Below are positions 9,195 through 18,946 of a stretch of 64,000 nt of DNA, piece after piece (the first letter of the stretch is position 1; each line of letters starts with the position of its first letter). The position numbers were made by a program, and so were the translations under genes. The stretch covers positions 558,001-622,000 of the forward strand of contig NZ_JACYGY010000001.1 of assembly GCF_015221875.1 (NCBI RefSeq), read 5' to 3'. Under the pieces are notes generated by a model, which saw only the letters and a list, made by a program, of their open reading frames with translations, made no database searches and was not told where the DNA came from. Source of the stretch: Dyadobacter subterraneus (lineage in GTDB: Bacteria > Bacteroidota > Bacteroidia > Cytophagales > Spirosomataceae).

Positions 9195-9626
9195 TTAAGG
9201 CTTCAATACCAGTTTTTCAAATATTGCTCCAAATCCAACGCCAATAGAATAAGCCAGAATATCACTCCATAAAAAACCATATCCAAGAACAAGCCCACCT
9301 AGTGTGGTACTTCTAATATTATCAATCCAATCGGCATGGTATAACTGGCTTAGTTCAATCAGATAACAAAAAGAAATGGCAATAATCATTGCCTGAAAGG
9401 TTGAGACCTTATTGAGAATAAAACCTGTCATCAGGAAAATCATCAATGCCCAAAGTGAGTCGCCGAGATACAGATTAATGAACTCAGGTAACTGGTATGC
9501 TATTTTTCTTGACAGAAGTCCAAAAGAAATCATCAGTATTGTCAGAAGAAAGTAGGCAGTCCGGTTTCTTTTGTTTTGGTTGAAAATTAAATCTTTTTTT
9601 TCGCTGGAATTGAGTGTCTTTTTCAA
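9195..9626 (-). CDS. DUF2809 family integral membrane protein
   Basis: A 143-residue protein with a basic N-terminus and four predicted membrane helices (about 27-43, 56-72, 76-90 and 112-135). YLGDSLWALMIFLM, IELSQLYHADWIDNIRSTTL and LGGLVLGYGFLWSDILAY match the conserved core of DUF2809 (YjgA-like) proteins, whose function is not known. The ATG at 9626 faces the start of the secreted-protein gene, so the two share a short (42 bp) divergent promoter region. Confidence 0.8.
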   Translation of the reverse strand: MKKTLNSSEKKDLIFNQNKRNRTAYFLLTILMISFGLLSRKIAYQLPEFINLYLGDSLWALMIFLMTGFILNKVSTFQAMIIAISFCYLIELSQLYHADWIDNIRSTTLGGLVLGYGFLWSDILAYSIGVGFGAIFEKLVLKP

Positions 9627-9668
9627 TAGTATTCCGTCACAAGTTCATCACATTAATAAACACAAGTT

Positions 9669-10259
9669 ATGAAGAATTACATTTTATCATTAGTTACTTT
9701 ATTTTTAGTAGCCTTCTCGGTTACCGCATCATTTGCCCAGGCATTATCGGCAGAAGCACAGCTTGATAAAGCAGTTACACTTTCCGCAAAAGGAGATACA
9801 GCCGGAACAGCAGAAGCTTTAACAGCCGGAACAACGGCATTGGAAACGGAGGCAAAAAGTTCTGGCGGAGATTTGAAAGACAAACTTTTGAGCAAAGTAG
9901 GAGATTTAAAATCCCTGATTCCTCTGGCGTCAACAGGGAAATTACAAAGTGGCGTTTTAGGAAAGGCCGTTAGCGCAGTGAAAATGCTGGTTGGCGCAAA
10001 CAGAATAAGCAGCCTTTTAGGAAAAGGAGATTCTGGTTTGTTAGGAAAAGCATCAAGCGTAACCAGCAGCCTTGGTTTGATCAAAGCCGGCTCCTCAATA
10101 TTAGGTTCAGGTACTCAAAACGAGTTAAGCGGTGTATTGGGAGAGGCTACAAAAGCGGCCGGCAATTTGGATAAAAAAGGATTAGCAGGAAAATTGGCAG
10201 CAACGGCTTCAAGCAGTTCTCTTGGAAGTATCCTAAAACTTGTAGGTTCTTCTTTGTAA
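9669..10259 (+). CDS. Secreted Ala/Gly/Ser/Leu-rich low-complexity protein, unknown function
   Basis: A 196-residue protein with a signal peptide (about 1-24, cleaved near SFAQA). The mature part is almost free of aromatic residues and Cys and is rich in Ala, Gly, Ser, Leu and Lys, with loosely repeated blocks containing GKL, LLGKGDSGLLGK and SSLGLIKAGSSILGSG; an amphipathic helical or glycine-linked repeat structure is likely. I recognise no domain. Its own terminator follows 25 bp after the stop. Secretion through Sec to the periplasm is the only firm prediction. Confidence 0.65.
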   Translation: MKNYILSLVTLFLVAFSVTASFAQALSAEAQLDKAVTLSAKGDTAGTAEALTAGTTALETEAKSSGGDLKDKLLSKVGDLKSLIPLASTGKLQSGVLGKAVSAVKMLVGANRISSLLGKGDSGLLGKASSVTSSLGLIKAGSSILGSGTQNELSGVLGEATKAAGNLDKKGLAGKLAATASSSSLGSILKLVGSSL

Positions 10260-10280
10260 ATATAAGGTTCAAATGAGGTA

Positions 10281-10314
10281 AAGCCACTTCAAAAGAGGTG
10301 GCTTTTTCCTTTTA
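10281..10314 (+). terminator. Rho-independent terminator
   Basis: AGCCACTTC pairs with GAGGTGGCT (one G-U) around a 4-nt loop, followed by TTTTTCCTTTT. It is placed just after the secreted Ala/Gly-rich protein gene. Confidence 0.75.
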
Positions 10315-10332
10315 AAATTCTTTTCAAATATT

Positions 10333-11085
10333 TTATCTTCTCAAATCAAAAGCTAATTCTTTGATTGCTCTTTCTCCTTTGATATCCTTAACGGGTCCTT
10401 CAATCTGATAAATGCCAAGCTTTTTTCTGGTTTTATCGGTTTTGAAAGCATAAGTGAATACTTCCTTTTTCTCGTTACTAAAAGTGATACTGTTGGAGAT
10501 GGGATATATTTCGCCTACGCAATCTCCGCTGTAACAGAGATTATAACGCTTAAAATTTTCCAGTCCTGTTACGGAACCATCTGCGTTAAAGTTTACTTTT
10601 TTTTCAGCTTGTTTATCTGCTTTGAAGAGAGCATATTCTCCTGCAATCATCTGCTGATTGAGATAATTTTCAAAATCCCATTTCTGTTCTGTTGAAAGTG
10701 TTGATTCTTTAAAAGTAGAGTTGCGTGTTACTCCATTCCATGCACTATCTACAAGTGTTATCGTTTTATCGTCATTAACGGTAAAAGACATATCTTTTTC
10801 CTGAAGAGCATGAACGAGTAAATATTTTTTACCATCTTTTTTATAAGCAAGTCTGGATTGCTCAAAACCATATAAAATATCTACACTGTCTTTACTGGTG
10901 AAATTGAGTTCATAACAATATACCGGAATCAAACCAGGAATGGAATCAGCTGCTTGTTTAAGGAAAGTTTCGTTGACAAATTTTCCGCTCAAACCGGTAT
11001 AATTACTTTCACTTTCCTTTTTGCATCCTGTTAAAAATATGACAGACAGCAAAATGGACGGGATTAAGAATGGTAGAGATTTCAT
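10333..11085 (-). CDS. Hypothetical lipoprotein
   Basis: A 250-residue protein with a lipoprotein signal (hydrophobic core LIPSILLSVIF, lipobox LTGC, Cys21) followed by a Lys/Glu/Ser-rich linker. The rest is beta-rich, with alternating hydrophobic and polar strands (for example VYCYELNFTSKDSVDILYGF and TITLVDSAWNGVT). Two Cys in YNLCYSGDCVGEIYP may form a disulfide. No known family is recognised. It is convergent with the upstream secreted-protein gene; the pair share the terminator region near 10281-10330. Confidence 0.65.
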   Translation of the reverse strand: MKSLPFLIPSILLSVIFLTGCKKESESNYTGLSGKFVNETFLKQAADSIPGLIPVYCYELNFTSKDSVDILYGFEQSRLAYKKDGKKYLLVHALQEKDMSFTVNDDKTITLVDSAWNGVTRNSTFKESTLSTEQKWDFENYLNQQMIAGEYALFKADKQAEKKVNFNADGSVTGLENFKRYNLCYSGDCVGEIYPISNSITFSNEKKEVFTYAFKTDKTRKKLGIYQIEGPVKDIKGERAIKELAFDLRR

Positions 11086-11625
11086 CAGGGGTTAAATAGT
11101 TTCGTTTCATAACATTAGCATAAACTCGATGATAGCTTAAAGCACCGGATATGTAAAAACTATGCATGTTTGACCAACATATATACGTTGTTGTCCACAT
11201 TTCATAAAAAAGGATGTTGTTAGCCATTTCTGGAGTAACAACATCCACGTTAATTTGATGAAGAAGTGTAATCTGTTGAGATTATGCTTTAAATAATTTT
11301 TATTTTCAGGATGAAGTATTGCAATTTGACAACGTGCTATTGAAAGAGAATTAATATTCGCTTTTCTAATGAACAAGCTAAAAAACTATGCCGTAAATTT
11401 TTTCAAACTGGAAGTATCTCTAAAATCAGTCTGCTTTCCGATGCAGGTTAAGACAAAATGTCGTGTCAGTTTTATCAAGGAATTGATATACAGATTTTTC
11501 AAAAAAATAAAATATTTTGTACTGATCCTGATGCAGAATGTGGTGTTCGGTTTTGTTAAAAACAAAATGAGGCACTTTAACCTCAGTAAAGAAGAATGTG
11601 TAACATAAAACAGGAGAGAAAAACT
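11086..11625. other. 540-bp spacer without a convincing gene
   Basis: AT-rich DNA between the lipoprotein and TetR genes, both on the minus strand. Short open frames exist on both strands (for example a Lys/Phe-rich 79-codon frame at 11369-11608, plus strand) but none has a family match, a signal peptide or a clear start context. It probably holds the lipoprotein promoter. No repeat or hairpin stands out. Confidence 0.4.
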
Positions 11626-12186
11626 TCACTTAAAATATTTAAGCTTATATAAATCAGAAACTATTTTCTTCGCTTTTTCAACCGGCCACTGACTTTTAAA
11701 TAATTGACTTTCCTGCATGGCAGCCTCGAACAATAGATAAACCGTATCACTTAAATTATCCTTTGGATTTTCCATAGTGTCCGCAAAAAAATTTCTTAGC
11801 TCTTGTTTATAATCCTGAATTACAGCCAATAATTTGGATTCATCCGGCTGAATCTCAGAAAGCATATTCAGAAAACTGCATCCGCGGAAATTTTCTTTTT
11901 CATTGATATCAATCAAAAAATCAAACGTTGCCAGTATTTTCTTTTTTTCCTTTTTTGATTCATTAGTAAATGACAAAAGCTGCTCATACCAGATGGCATG
12001 ACGCGCTTTTAAATATTCAACTCCTAAATCTTCTTTTGATTTGAAATGTAGATATAGACTTGCCTTGGCCACCCCGGCCTCACTGATGATCTGGTTGATT
12101 CCCGTGGTATTATATCCCTGCTCATGAAACAGCTTGAGTGCTGTCTCCAAAATACGTTCCTTTGGTAAGACCGGATGATGTTTCAT
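11626..12186 (-). CDS. TetR/AcrR-family transcriptional repressor
   Basis: About 186 residues from the ATG at 12186 (an in-frame ATG lies 24 bp upstream). The N-terminal TetR HTH is clear: ERILETALKLFHEQGYNTTG, then INQIISEAGVAKASLYLHFK spanning helices 2-3, then SKEDL. The C-terminal ligand domain (about 60-186) resembles the TetR_C family of regulators such as YxaF/LmrA-type, with a CSFLNMLSEI segment. The ligand and target are unknown; the adjacent DUF4249/TonB pair on the same strand is a possible but unproved target. Confidence 0.88.
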   Translation of the reverse strand: MKHHPVLPKERILETALKLFHEQGYNTTGINQIISEAGVAKASLYLHFKSKEDLGVEYLKARHAIWYEQLLSFTNESKKEKKKILATFDFLIDINEKENFRGCSFLNMLSEIQPDESKLLAVIQDYKQELRNFFADTMENPKDNLSDTVYLLFEAAMQESQLFKSQWPVEKAKKIVSDLYKLKYFK

Positions 12187-12273
12187 AATCGGGTTGTGAA
12201 TAATAAACAAAGTTGTCTGTTTGATACGATAAAGCTAATCAATATAAAAAAAGTATACGAATTGATCAACGAT

Positions 12274-13230
12274 TTATTTGGGCCGATAAATGATTTGCTT
12301 GTTGTTGTAAGCCGCAAAACAGCCTAATCCGCCATTGATATTATTGTAAACCAGGGAAGGTTCAGAAAAAGGATTATCCGACTGATCAGCCAGTTTGAGC
12401 GATTTGTGATAATCGTAATATGACTTTTCTGTATTATTAACTTCTATAACGAGGGCAATCAACCGTGGTTTTTGTTTTGCATAATATTTGGTGCCGTCTG
12501 CCGAAGTGTACAAAAGAGTAGTGGGGAGGAAACTTCTGCCAAGCGGAGATGTGAACGAAGTTCCATCCAGATTTACATCACTTTGAAACTCATTTCTGCC
12601 GCTGTCATCATTCCAATTAAAGCTGAATCTGTTTCTGACACGTTTTTCCTGAAAATTATCCGGACTGGTTCCTTCCAGGATAGAATATTCCACATCCATA
12701 TTGGCACGAACTCTGTAAAAATTAGCTTCTCCAGCTATATCCTGCCAAACAGCATTTACGGTAAGTGCAGTATCAGGACGCCCGTTTCGTCTGGTTATAT
12801 AGGCTGTGTCAATAACATAAGATTTTATCGTCACCTGATTGGCTGGAACCGCGCAAGTGGCGTCCACAGAACGTGTAGGATCTGAAACAGACAGCTTGTA
12901 GGTTTGAGATGCAACAATGGGAAAAGCGGCCTTTTCGATACTATATAGCTGACTTGCGGAGTCATAAGGTAAAATGACTTCTTTTCCCCCGCCTGATATT
13001 TTGACAATGGCATTTTTGATAACCGAATTTTCTGAGTTGGATTCTCCGAATAGCGGAATGGATTCCGTAACAACAACATAAATCCTGCTGGCTTGCGGTG
13101 AAATAAATGATTGGACTACAAGTTTGGAACTTATTCCCTGCACATCATCCGGAGACACATCCGTCACAAGGGTATCACAGGAAAAAAGTGCTGTGATGAT
13201 AATCAGAAATAGGAAAAAATTGATTTTCAT
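12274..13230 (-). CDS. DUF4249 lipoprotein, partner of the TonB receptor
   Basis: A 318-residue protein with a lipoprotein signal (MKINFFLFLIIITALFSC, Cys18). The DUF4249 fold starts with the SSKLVVQSFISPQ strand and contains IPLFGESNSENSVIKNA and VKISGGGKEVILPY, typical of this Bacteroidota family of beta-sandwich outer-membrane lipoproteins. Family members are nearly always encoded directly after a TonB-dependent receptor, as here (6 bp spacing), and probably act as the surface or periplasmic partner of that receptor, in the way that SusD serves SusC. The ligand is unknown. Confidence 0.88.
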   Translation of the reverse strand: MKINFFLFLIIITALFSCDTLVTDVSPDDVQGISSKLVVQSFISPQASRIYVVVTESIPLFGESNSENSVIKNAIVKISGGGKEVILPYDSASQLYSIEKAAFPIVASQTYKLSVSDPTRSVDATCAVPANQVTIKSYVIDTAYITRRNGRPDTALTVNAVWQDIAGEANFYRVRANMDVEYSILEGTSPDNFQEKRVRNRFSFNWNDDSGRNEFQSDVNLDGTSFTSPLGRSFLPTTLLYTSADGTKYYAKQKPRLIALVIEVNNTEKSYYDYHKSLKLADQSDNPFSEPSLVYNNINGGLGCFAAYNNKQIIYRPK

Positions 13231-13236
13231 GATTTC

Positions 13237-15639
13237 TTAAAACTTAAAATTATAACTTATGGATGGCAGAACTGGAAACAGCGAGTAACGTTTTAACGAC
13301 GTTTTCTTATTGCCATTTGCCAGCGTTTCTTCTGAAATATCATAGAAAAAAGGATTTCTTCTGTTGTAAGCATTATACAACCCAAATTCCCAGGTGCGCT
13401 CATGCGTTTTCTTTTTCTTATGAAATTGTATAGCAAGATCCAGCCTGTGAAAAGCCTCTGCCCGAAAACTGTTTTTGGCTCCGTATTCATTCACCTGATC
13501 GCCACTCCACGTAACGGTTGGCTTACTTCCGCTTGCTACCGTGCGACTGAAAATATTATCGGTAACTCCTGTATAACTGGCGAGTGGCAGCGTCAAAGCA
13601 TTTCCCGTGCCATAAACCCAGGTTGCAGACATGGTGATTCGTGGGTTCAATTCATAAATCCCGACCACGGATAAATCATGTCGACGGTCATAACGGGGGT
13701 AAAATGTTTTTCCAAAATTCAGTTCGGGAAATTGCCATTTGGTCCAGGATAATGTGTAGCCAATCCATCCTGAAAATCTTCCGGCTTTTTTGTGAACCAG
13801 AAATTCAGCACCATATGACCATCCCTTTCCGGCAGTCACGTTATCTTCCCAACTGAGTTCATTGGCATTTTCTCCACTCACACTCAAAAAAGAAGCTCCT
13901 TCTTTGTAGTTCAGAATGTGGTTCATTTTTTTGTAATAACCTTCCAGCGTAAGTGTCACAGCAGGTTTTTCCAGATCTTTTGCCAAACCAATCGCAACTT
14001 GTTTCGATTGCTGTGGTGCTACCCGGTCCGTTGTGGGTACCCATAAATCCGTTGGTAAACCTAACCCGGTATTGGAAAGTAAATGAACATACTGGTTCAT
14101 TTGAGCATAAGAAGCTTTCAGCGAGAAATCCTGAGCTAAGCGTAATGCACCCGAAAAACGTGGTTCTGGTCTGATGTAGGTTTTTGATTTTGTCTGGAAA
14201 GAACTAACCCGAAAACCTGCATTCATTTTTAAAGCATCAGTTGCCTGCCAGGTATCTTCAACATAAATTCCGGCTTCCAATGTATTAACCGGCGTGACAG
14301 ATCTTTCCAGGGAAGCGTCAATCAGAGAACCTGCAATAGCAAGGGCGGAAGGAACAAACCTGTGAAAAGTGGCCTGAGCTCCAAATTTTACGGCATGTTT
14401 TGGTGAAGGATAAAAATCAAGATCGGTTTTTATACCCCAGTCACGAATTTGTGATGTATATTTCAAACTATACTCATCCCGTACGGTGCCGTCGGTATTA
14501 ATATCTTTATCATAATTGCTGACACCAAATTCAAAGTTGCTGTAAATAAATGAGGTGTTTACAAACAATTTTTGATTCAGCAAATGATTCCAGCGTAAGG
14601 TCGCCGTTCTGTTTCCCCAGTCAAGCCCTGCGCGGGACTCATTATTTGGATCAGTTTGATTTGCGTAAAATTTATCGTGACCGAAATATCCGCTGAGGTA
14701 CACTTTATCTTTCTGCCCTAGATCGTAATTTATTTTTGCATTAAGATCATAAAAATAATAGCCAGGTTTTACCTGCTCGGTTTCTCCGCGCTGACTGCGG
14801 GCGATGAGTGGTTTTGCCAGAAAATCAATATAAGTTCTTCTGCCAGAAATTAAAAAGGATGATTTCCCTTTTGAAATAGGTCCTTCCAGCGTTAGTCGTG
14901 ATGAAATAATGCCGATTCCACCTTCTCCATGCAAAGCTTCTTTATTCCCTTCTTTCATATTCATTTCCAAAACCGATGAAAGCCTGCCGCCATAGCGTGC
15001 AGGAAATCCACCTTTGGTAAGCTCCACGCTTTTAAGCGCATCACTATTGAAAATGGAGAAAAAGCCAAAAAGGTGATTGGCATTATAAACAACCGCATCG
15101 TCCAGAATGATCAGGTTTTGATCAGGCCCGCCGCCGCGAACATACAAACCTGTTTGCCCTTCTGTACCTTTCTGAACACCAGGCATTAGTTGAAGAACTT
15201 TCAAAACATCCTTTTCTCCAAAAAAAGCAGGAATCTTTTTGATTTGGGAAATAGGAATTTCTATCTGGCTCATCTGAGCCGAATGGCTGATATAATCTTC
15301 TTCCCGACGAGCTGAAACGACAACTTCTTCAAGCTGATTTATCGTTTCAAGGAGAACATTAATTTCCAGGTTTTTATTTAGGAGGACTTTTTTTTCAACA
15401 TTTTCATAACCAACAAACGAATAAATAATCCTGGCGGAATCCATTGGAGGAATTGTGAGCGAATAAAACCCATAGGTATTCGTAACTGCGCCAAATGGTG
15501 TATCCGGAATGTATACATTCACACCTGGCAGCGATTCCTGGCTTCCCTTTTCTCTCACGAATCCGCTGATTGTAACTCGTTCCTGTGCGTTAACGATGAA
15601 TGATACCAGAAGGAAAATTAAAGTACAAATTATACGCAT
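13237..15639 (-). CDS. TonB-dependent outer-membrane receptor with carboxypeptidase-like regulatory domain
   Basis: An 800-residue protein. A signal peptide (1-18) is followed by a CarboxypepD_reg-like beta-sandwich (about 20-105; TISGFVREKGSQESLPGVNV), a plug domain (about 120-235; LPGVQKGTEGQTGLYVRGGG and YNANHLFGFFSIFNSDALKS) and a 22-strand-type barrel to a terminal Phe (SYNFKF). The GGFPARYGGRLSSVLEM segment is the conserved plug/barrel junction. At 800 residues it is shorter than SusC proteins and belongs to the DUF4249-associated receptor group. It imports an unidentified ligand with TonB-ExbBD energy; it is the first gene of a two-gene unit. Confidence 0.92.
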   Translation of the reverse strand: MRIICTLIFLLVSFIVNAQERVTISGFVREKGSQESLPGVNVYIPDTPFGAVTNTYGFYSLTIPPMDSARIIYSFVGYENVEKKVLLNKNLEINVLLETINQLEEVVVSARREEDYISHSAQMSQIEIPISQIKKIPAFFGEKDVLKVLQLMPGVQKGTEGQTGLYVRGGGPDQNLIILDDAVVYNANHLFGFFSIFNSDALKSVELTKGGFPARYGGRLSSVLEMNMKEGNKEALHGEGGIGIISSRLTLEGPISKGKSSFLISGRRTYIDFLAKPLIARSQRGETEQVKPGYYFYDLNAKINYDLGQKDKVYLSGYFGHDKFYANQTDPNNESRAGLDWGNRTATLRWNHLLNQKLFVNTSFIYSNFEFGVSNYDKDINTDGTVRDEYSLKYTSQIRDWGIKTDLDFYPSPKHAVKFGAQATFHRFVPSALAIAGSLIDASLERSVTPVNTLEAGIYVEDTWQATDALKMNAGFRVSSFQTKSKTYIRPEPRFSGALRLAQDFSLKASYAQMNQYVHLLSNTGLGLPTDLWVPTTDRVAPQQSKQVAIGLAKDLEKPAVTLTLEGYYKKMNHILNYKEGASFLSVSGENANELSWEDNVTAGKGWSYGAEFLVHKKAGRFSGWIGYTLSWTKWQFPELNFGKTFYPRYDRRHDLSVVGIYELNPRITMSATWVYGTGNALTLPLASYTGVTDNIFSRTVASGSKPTVTWSGDQVNEYGAKNSFRAEAFHRLDLAIQFHKKKKTHERTWEFGLYNAYNRRNPFFYDISEETLANGNKKTSLKRYSLFPVLPSISYNFKF

Positions 15640-15754
15640 AGGTAGAGATATGATTCATTTTGTAACGTCCTATTGGTGAATATAGTATAATTTTAAAATA
15701 GTGAAAATGGTATTTTAAATGCCGGAGCAATCTGTAATCAGGGAAAAAATACAA

Positions 15755-15785
15755 CAAAAAAGGTGCAGAAGTTTAAGTCTGCACC
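15755..15785 (-). terminator. Rho-independent terminator of the M3 peptidase gene
   Basis: A perfect stem GGTGCAGA/TCTGCACC (15762-15769 with 15778-15785) is followed on the minus strand by TTTTTTG. It sits 26 bp after the peptidase stop codon. Confidence 0.8.
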
Positions 15786-15810
15786 CTGGTAATTATTGTT
15801 TGTGATAAAC

Positions 15811-17889
15811 TTATGAGGCCTTGTTAAGGCCGCGGTTTTCCAGTAAATATTTAACTTCCGGTTCTCTGCCACGGAAAGCTTTATACAAAGTCATCGGTTC
15901 TTCGGTACCGCCTTTGGAAAGAATATTTTTCCGGAAAGAAGTGGCCATTTCCTGGTCGAAAATGTTTCCTTTTTCCTTAAATGCGGCAAAAGCATCGCTA
16001 TCTAAAACTTCCGACCATATGTAACTATAATAACCGGCAGAATAACCACCAGAAAAAATATGCTGGAAATAAGTGCTGCGGTATCTCGGCGCAATTTGCC
16101 TGATCAAACCAAGATCTTCCATTTTTTCCTTTTCAAAAGAAGTAGTATCCACTTTTTCTCCCGCAGAGAGTGTATGGTAACTCAGATCCAGAAAGGATGC
16201 AGCCAGGTATTCAACCGTACCAAATCCCTGATTGAATTTCGATGCTTTTTCCATTTTTTCAATCAATTCCACCGGGATAACTTCTTCGGTTTGATAATGT
16301 TTTGCATAGAAATTCAGTACCTCCGGCTCAAAAGCCCAATGTTCCATAATCTGGGAAGGAAGTTCAACAAAATCGCGCGGAACGGATGTGCCGGAAAGTG
16401 TTTCATACTTAACCTGCGATAATAATCCGTGCAAGGCATGACCAAATTCATGGAAAAATGTTTCCACTTCATCAGGCGTTAGCAGTACAGGCTCACTTCC
16501 CGTAGGTTTTGGAAAATTACACACATTGGCAACAATAGGGGAGACTGGCGTTATTAATGCTGATTGTTTACGATATGAAGTCATCCATGCGCCGCCTCTT
16601 TTTGAATTTCTTGAATAAAAATCCATATAAAAAATGCCAACATGTGTCCCGTCAGCTTCTTTAACTTCATAAGCGATTACATCAGGATGATACTTCGGAA
16701 TATCCAGAATTTCATTAAAAGTCAGACCGTAAAGTTTTTGGCAAACATAAAATATGCCATCCCGAACCTTTTCCAGCTGGAAGTACGGGCGCAATTCTTC
16801 TGCGTTATAATTGTATTTTTCCTTGCGTACCTTATCTGCGTAATATGCCCAGTCCCAGGCTTCCAGTTCGCCGCCATTGCCTTCCTTGTTCATGACTTTC
16901 TGCATTTCAAGGGCTTCATTTTTAGCTACCGGCAAAGCAGATTTCCACAATCCGTCCAGTAATTCATAAACCTGATCGGGTGTTTTGGCCATGCTTTCTT
17001 CCAGAACAAAGTCCGCATGAGTTTTATAACCAAGCAATTGTGCACGTTCGGCGCGTAAAGCTGAAATGTTGGAGACAATTTCTTTATTATCGAGCTCATC
17101 GTTATGATTGCAGCGGTTGATATATGCCTTATACATTTGCTCACGCAGCTGACGGTTTTCAGCATATTGTAAAAAAGGCATCACGCTCGGATTGTGAAGT
17201 GTAAATCTCCATTTTCCTTCATGCCCTGATTCCAGCGCTGAATGTGCAGCAGAAGCAATAAGCGATGAAGGTAGTCCTGCAAGATCGTTTTCATTATCCA
17301 CCAAAAGTTCAAATTTGTTGGTTTCTGCTAACAGGTTTTGTCCAAACTGTACCGTTGAAATGGAAAGCTGCTTATTGATTTCCCGCATTCTGATTTGCTG
17401 TTCAGCATCCAGATTGGCGCCGCTTCTGACAAATGCCTTATATGTTTTTTCCAATAAACGCTTTTGCTCCTGCGTCAGGTCAAGGTTGTCTTGCTGATCA
17501 TTCAAAGTTTTTACTCTTTTGAATAAATCCGCATTCAAAAAAATGTCATCGCTGTGTTGTGATAATCTTGGAGCGATAACCTGAGAAATTTTCTCAATTT
17601 CAGGCGAAGTATTTGCCGAAGCCAGATTGAAAAATACGCTGCTGATTTTGGTTAACAATTTATCAGCGGTTTCCAGTCTTTCTATTGTATTTTCAAAAGT
17701 AGGAGCACTATCCTGATTCGTTATTTCAAGAATACTTTTTTCATTCTGTTTCATACCTTCCTCAAACGCCGGCATAAAATGCTCAGGTCTTACTTTGTCG
17801 AATGGTGGAACTTGGAACGGCGTGTTATATGCTGATAATAATGGATTTATTTCAGTTAAAGTATCTGTGCTGTTATTTTCCAAAATCAT
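15811..17889 (-). CDS. dcp: M3-family metallopeptidase (peptidyl-dipeptidase Dcp / oligopeptidase A type)
   Basis: A 692-residue thimet-oligopeptidase-family enzyme. The zinc motif HEFGHALHG is at 480-488 (His480, Glu481, His484), with the third ligand Glu in the following helix (VELPSQIMEHW). The C-terminal substrate-binding block FQHIFSGGYSAGYYSYIWSE is diagnostic of Dcp/OpdA. No signal peptide is seen, so a cytoplasmic enzyme that degrades short peptides, including cleaved signal peptides, is expected. The N-terminus (NPLLSAYNTPFQVPPFDKV) is the family's usual start and supports the ATG at 17889. It is likely monocistronic with its own terminator. Confidence 0.93.
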   Translation of the reverse strand: MILENNSTDTLTEINPLLSAYNTPFQVPPFDKVRPEHFMPAFEEGMKQNEKSILEITNQDSAPTFENTIERLETADKLLTKISSVFFNLASANTSPEIEKISQVIAPRLSQHSDDIFLNADLFKRVKTLNDQQDNLDLTQEQKRLLEKTYKAFVRSGANLDAEQQIRMREINKQLSISTVQFGQNLLAETNKFELLVDNENDLAGLPSSLIASAAHSALESGHEGKWRFTLHNPSVMPFLQYAENRQLREQMYKAYINRCNHNDELDNKEIVSNISALRAERAQLLGYKTHADFVLEESMAKTPDQVYELLDGLWKSALPVAKNEALEMQKVMNKEGNGGELEAWDWAYYADKVRKEKYNYNAEELRPYFQLEKVRDGIFYVCQKLYGLTFNEILDIPKYHPDVIAYEVKEADGTHVGIFYMDFYSRNSKRGGAWMTSYRKQSALITPVSPIVANVCNFPKPTGSEPVLLTPDEVETFFHEFGHALHGLLSQVKYETLSGTSVPRDFVELPSQIMEHWAFEPEVLNFYAKHYQTEEVIPVELIEKMEKASKFNQGFGTVEYLAASFLDLSYHTLSAGEKVDTTSFEKEKMEDLGLIRQIAPRYRSTYFQHIFSGGYSAGYYSYIWSEVLDSDAFAAFKEKGNIFDQEMATSFRKNILSKGGTEEPMTLYKAFRGREPEVKYLLENRGLNKAS

Positions 17890-17922
17890 ATTTGTTGTGT
17901 GGGTTATCGTCTGATTTAAATT

Positions 17923-18843
17923 CTATTTTATTCCTTTTACTCTCATTTTAATTCCATAAACGGCGGTCTCTGCTGTAATAAAAAGCAAATCGCGATTTTT
18001 TCCACCAAAACATAAATTGGCTGTCCAGCCTTTATGAACCGGGAAATGAGCGATTTCTTCTCCTTTGTTATTAAAAACAGTTACACCATTTCCGGTAATG
18101 TATAAATTTCCTTCATTGTCAAGAATCATCCCGTCGGATCCTTTTGATACAAACAAGGTTTTGTTTGATAACGATCCATCTTTGTTGATATCGTACAAGT
18201 ATGTTTTTCCTGCACCAATATCTGCTACATATAATTTTTTCCCGTCGGCAGTTCCAATAATTCCGTTGGGCTTTTTAAGCTGATCATCAACCCGAACCAG
18301 TTTTTTCCCGTCGGGAGAAAGATAATAAACATGTTCTCCGTCCTGCTGCATTTTTGGATCTCGTTTCCAGTAATCTCTTGGATAGAGCGGATCTGTCATA
18401 TAAATACCACCTTTGGGATCGATCCAGAGATCGTTTGGACCATTCAAAAGTTTTCCATCATAATCTTTAACAAGCACGGTAGCTTTTCCTTTTTTATCAA
18501 AAGACCAAACCTGGTTCTCTTCATCGGAACAGGCGACAAGGTTTCCTTTTTTGTCAAAATACATACCATTTGCTCGGCCAGAATTATCTGAAAAGGTACT
18601 GAATGCGCCGGTTTCAGCATCCCAGCGGATAATTTTATTATTAGGCTGATCTGTGAAAAAGACGTTTCCATGTGCATCAGCAACCGGACCTTCGGTGAAT
18701 TTATAGCCGTCACCCAATTTTTCAACCTGGGCTCGGGGTGCAATAATTGAATTTTTATCCATGATTTGGGCAGAAAGTGAATGCGGTGTAATAAAAGATA
18801 ATGCCAAAGTAATTGCAGAGGCGAAAATGCTGAATTTTTTCAT
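17923..18843 (-). CDS. Exported SMP-30/gluconolactonase/LRE-family protein
   Basis: A 306-residue protein with a signal peptide (about 1-25, ending SLSAQ). It has a six-bladed propeller typical of SMP-30/gluconolactonase proteins: EKLGDGYKFTEGPVADAHGN and VFFTDQPNNKIIRWDAETG carry the metal-ligand Glu, SGRANGMYFDKKGNLVAC comes next, NGPNDLWIDPKGGIYMTDP holds the conserved Asn and Asp, and KKPNGIIGTADGKKLYVADI completes the site. Relatives hydrolyse sugar lactones in the periplasm with a divalent cation. The substrate is probably an aldonolactone, but this is not certain. It is 33 bp downstream of nothing related and may share a transcript with the peptidase gene below it. Confidence 0.88.
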   Translation of the reverse strand: MKKFSIFASAITLALSFITPHSLSAQIMDKNSIIAPRAQVEKLGDGYKFTEGPVADAHGNVFFTDQPNNKIIRWDAETGAFSTFSDNSGRANGMYFDKKGNLVACSDEENQVWSFDKKGKATVLVKDYDGKLLNGPNDLWIDPKGGIYMTDPLYPRDYWKRDPKMQQDGEHVYYLSPDGKKLVRVDDQLKKPNGIIGTADGKKLYVADIGAGKTYLYDINKDGSLSNKTLFVSKGSDGMILDNEGNLYITGNGVTVFNNKGEEIAHFPVHKGWTANLCFGGKNRDLLFITAETAVYGIKMRVKGIK

Positions 18844-18946
18844 GGGGACGGATTATGTATAGTTAACCACCAAAATCATGGCAGTTAATACATAAGGAAA
18901 GTTTACTGGAAATTTAATGTTGATAACGTGGGGGGATGGAAATTTT

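Noticed and set aside
11369..11608. 79-codon open frame, plus strand, in the 540-bp spacer
   Set aside because: Lys/Phe-rich composition expected of AT-rich non-coding DNA, no signal peptide or motif, and no start context.
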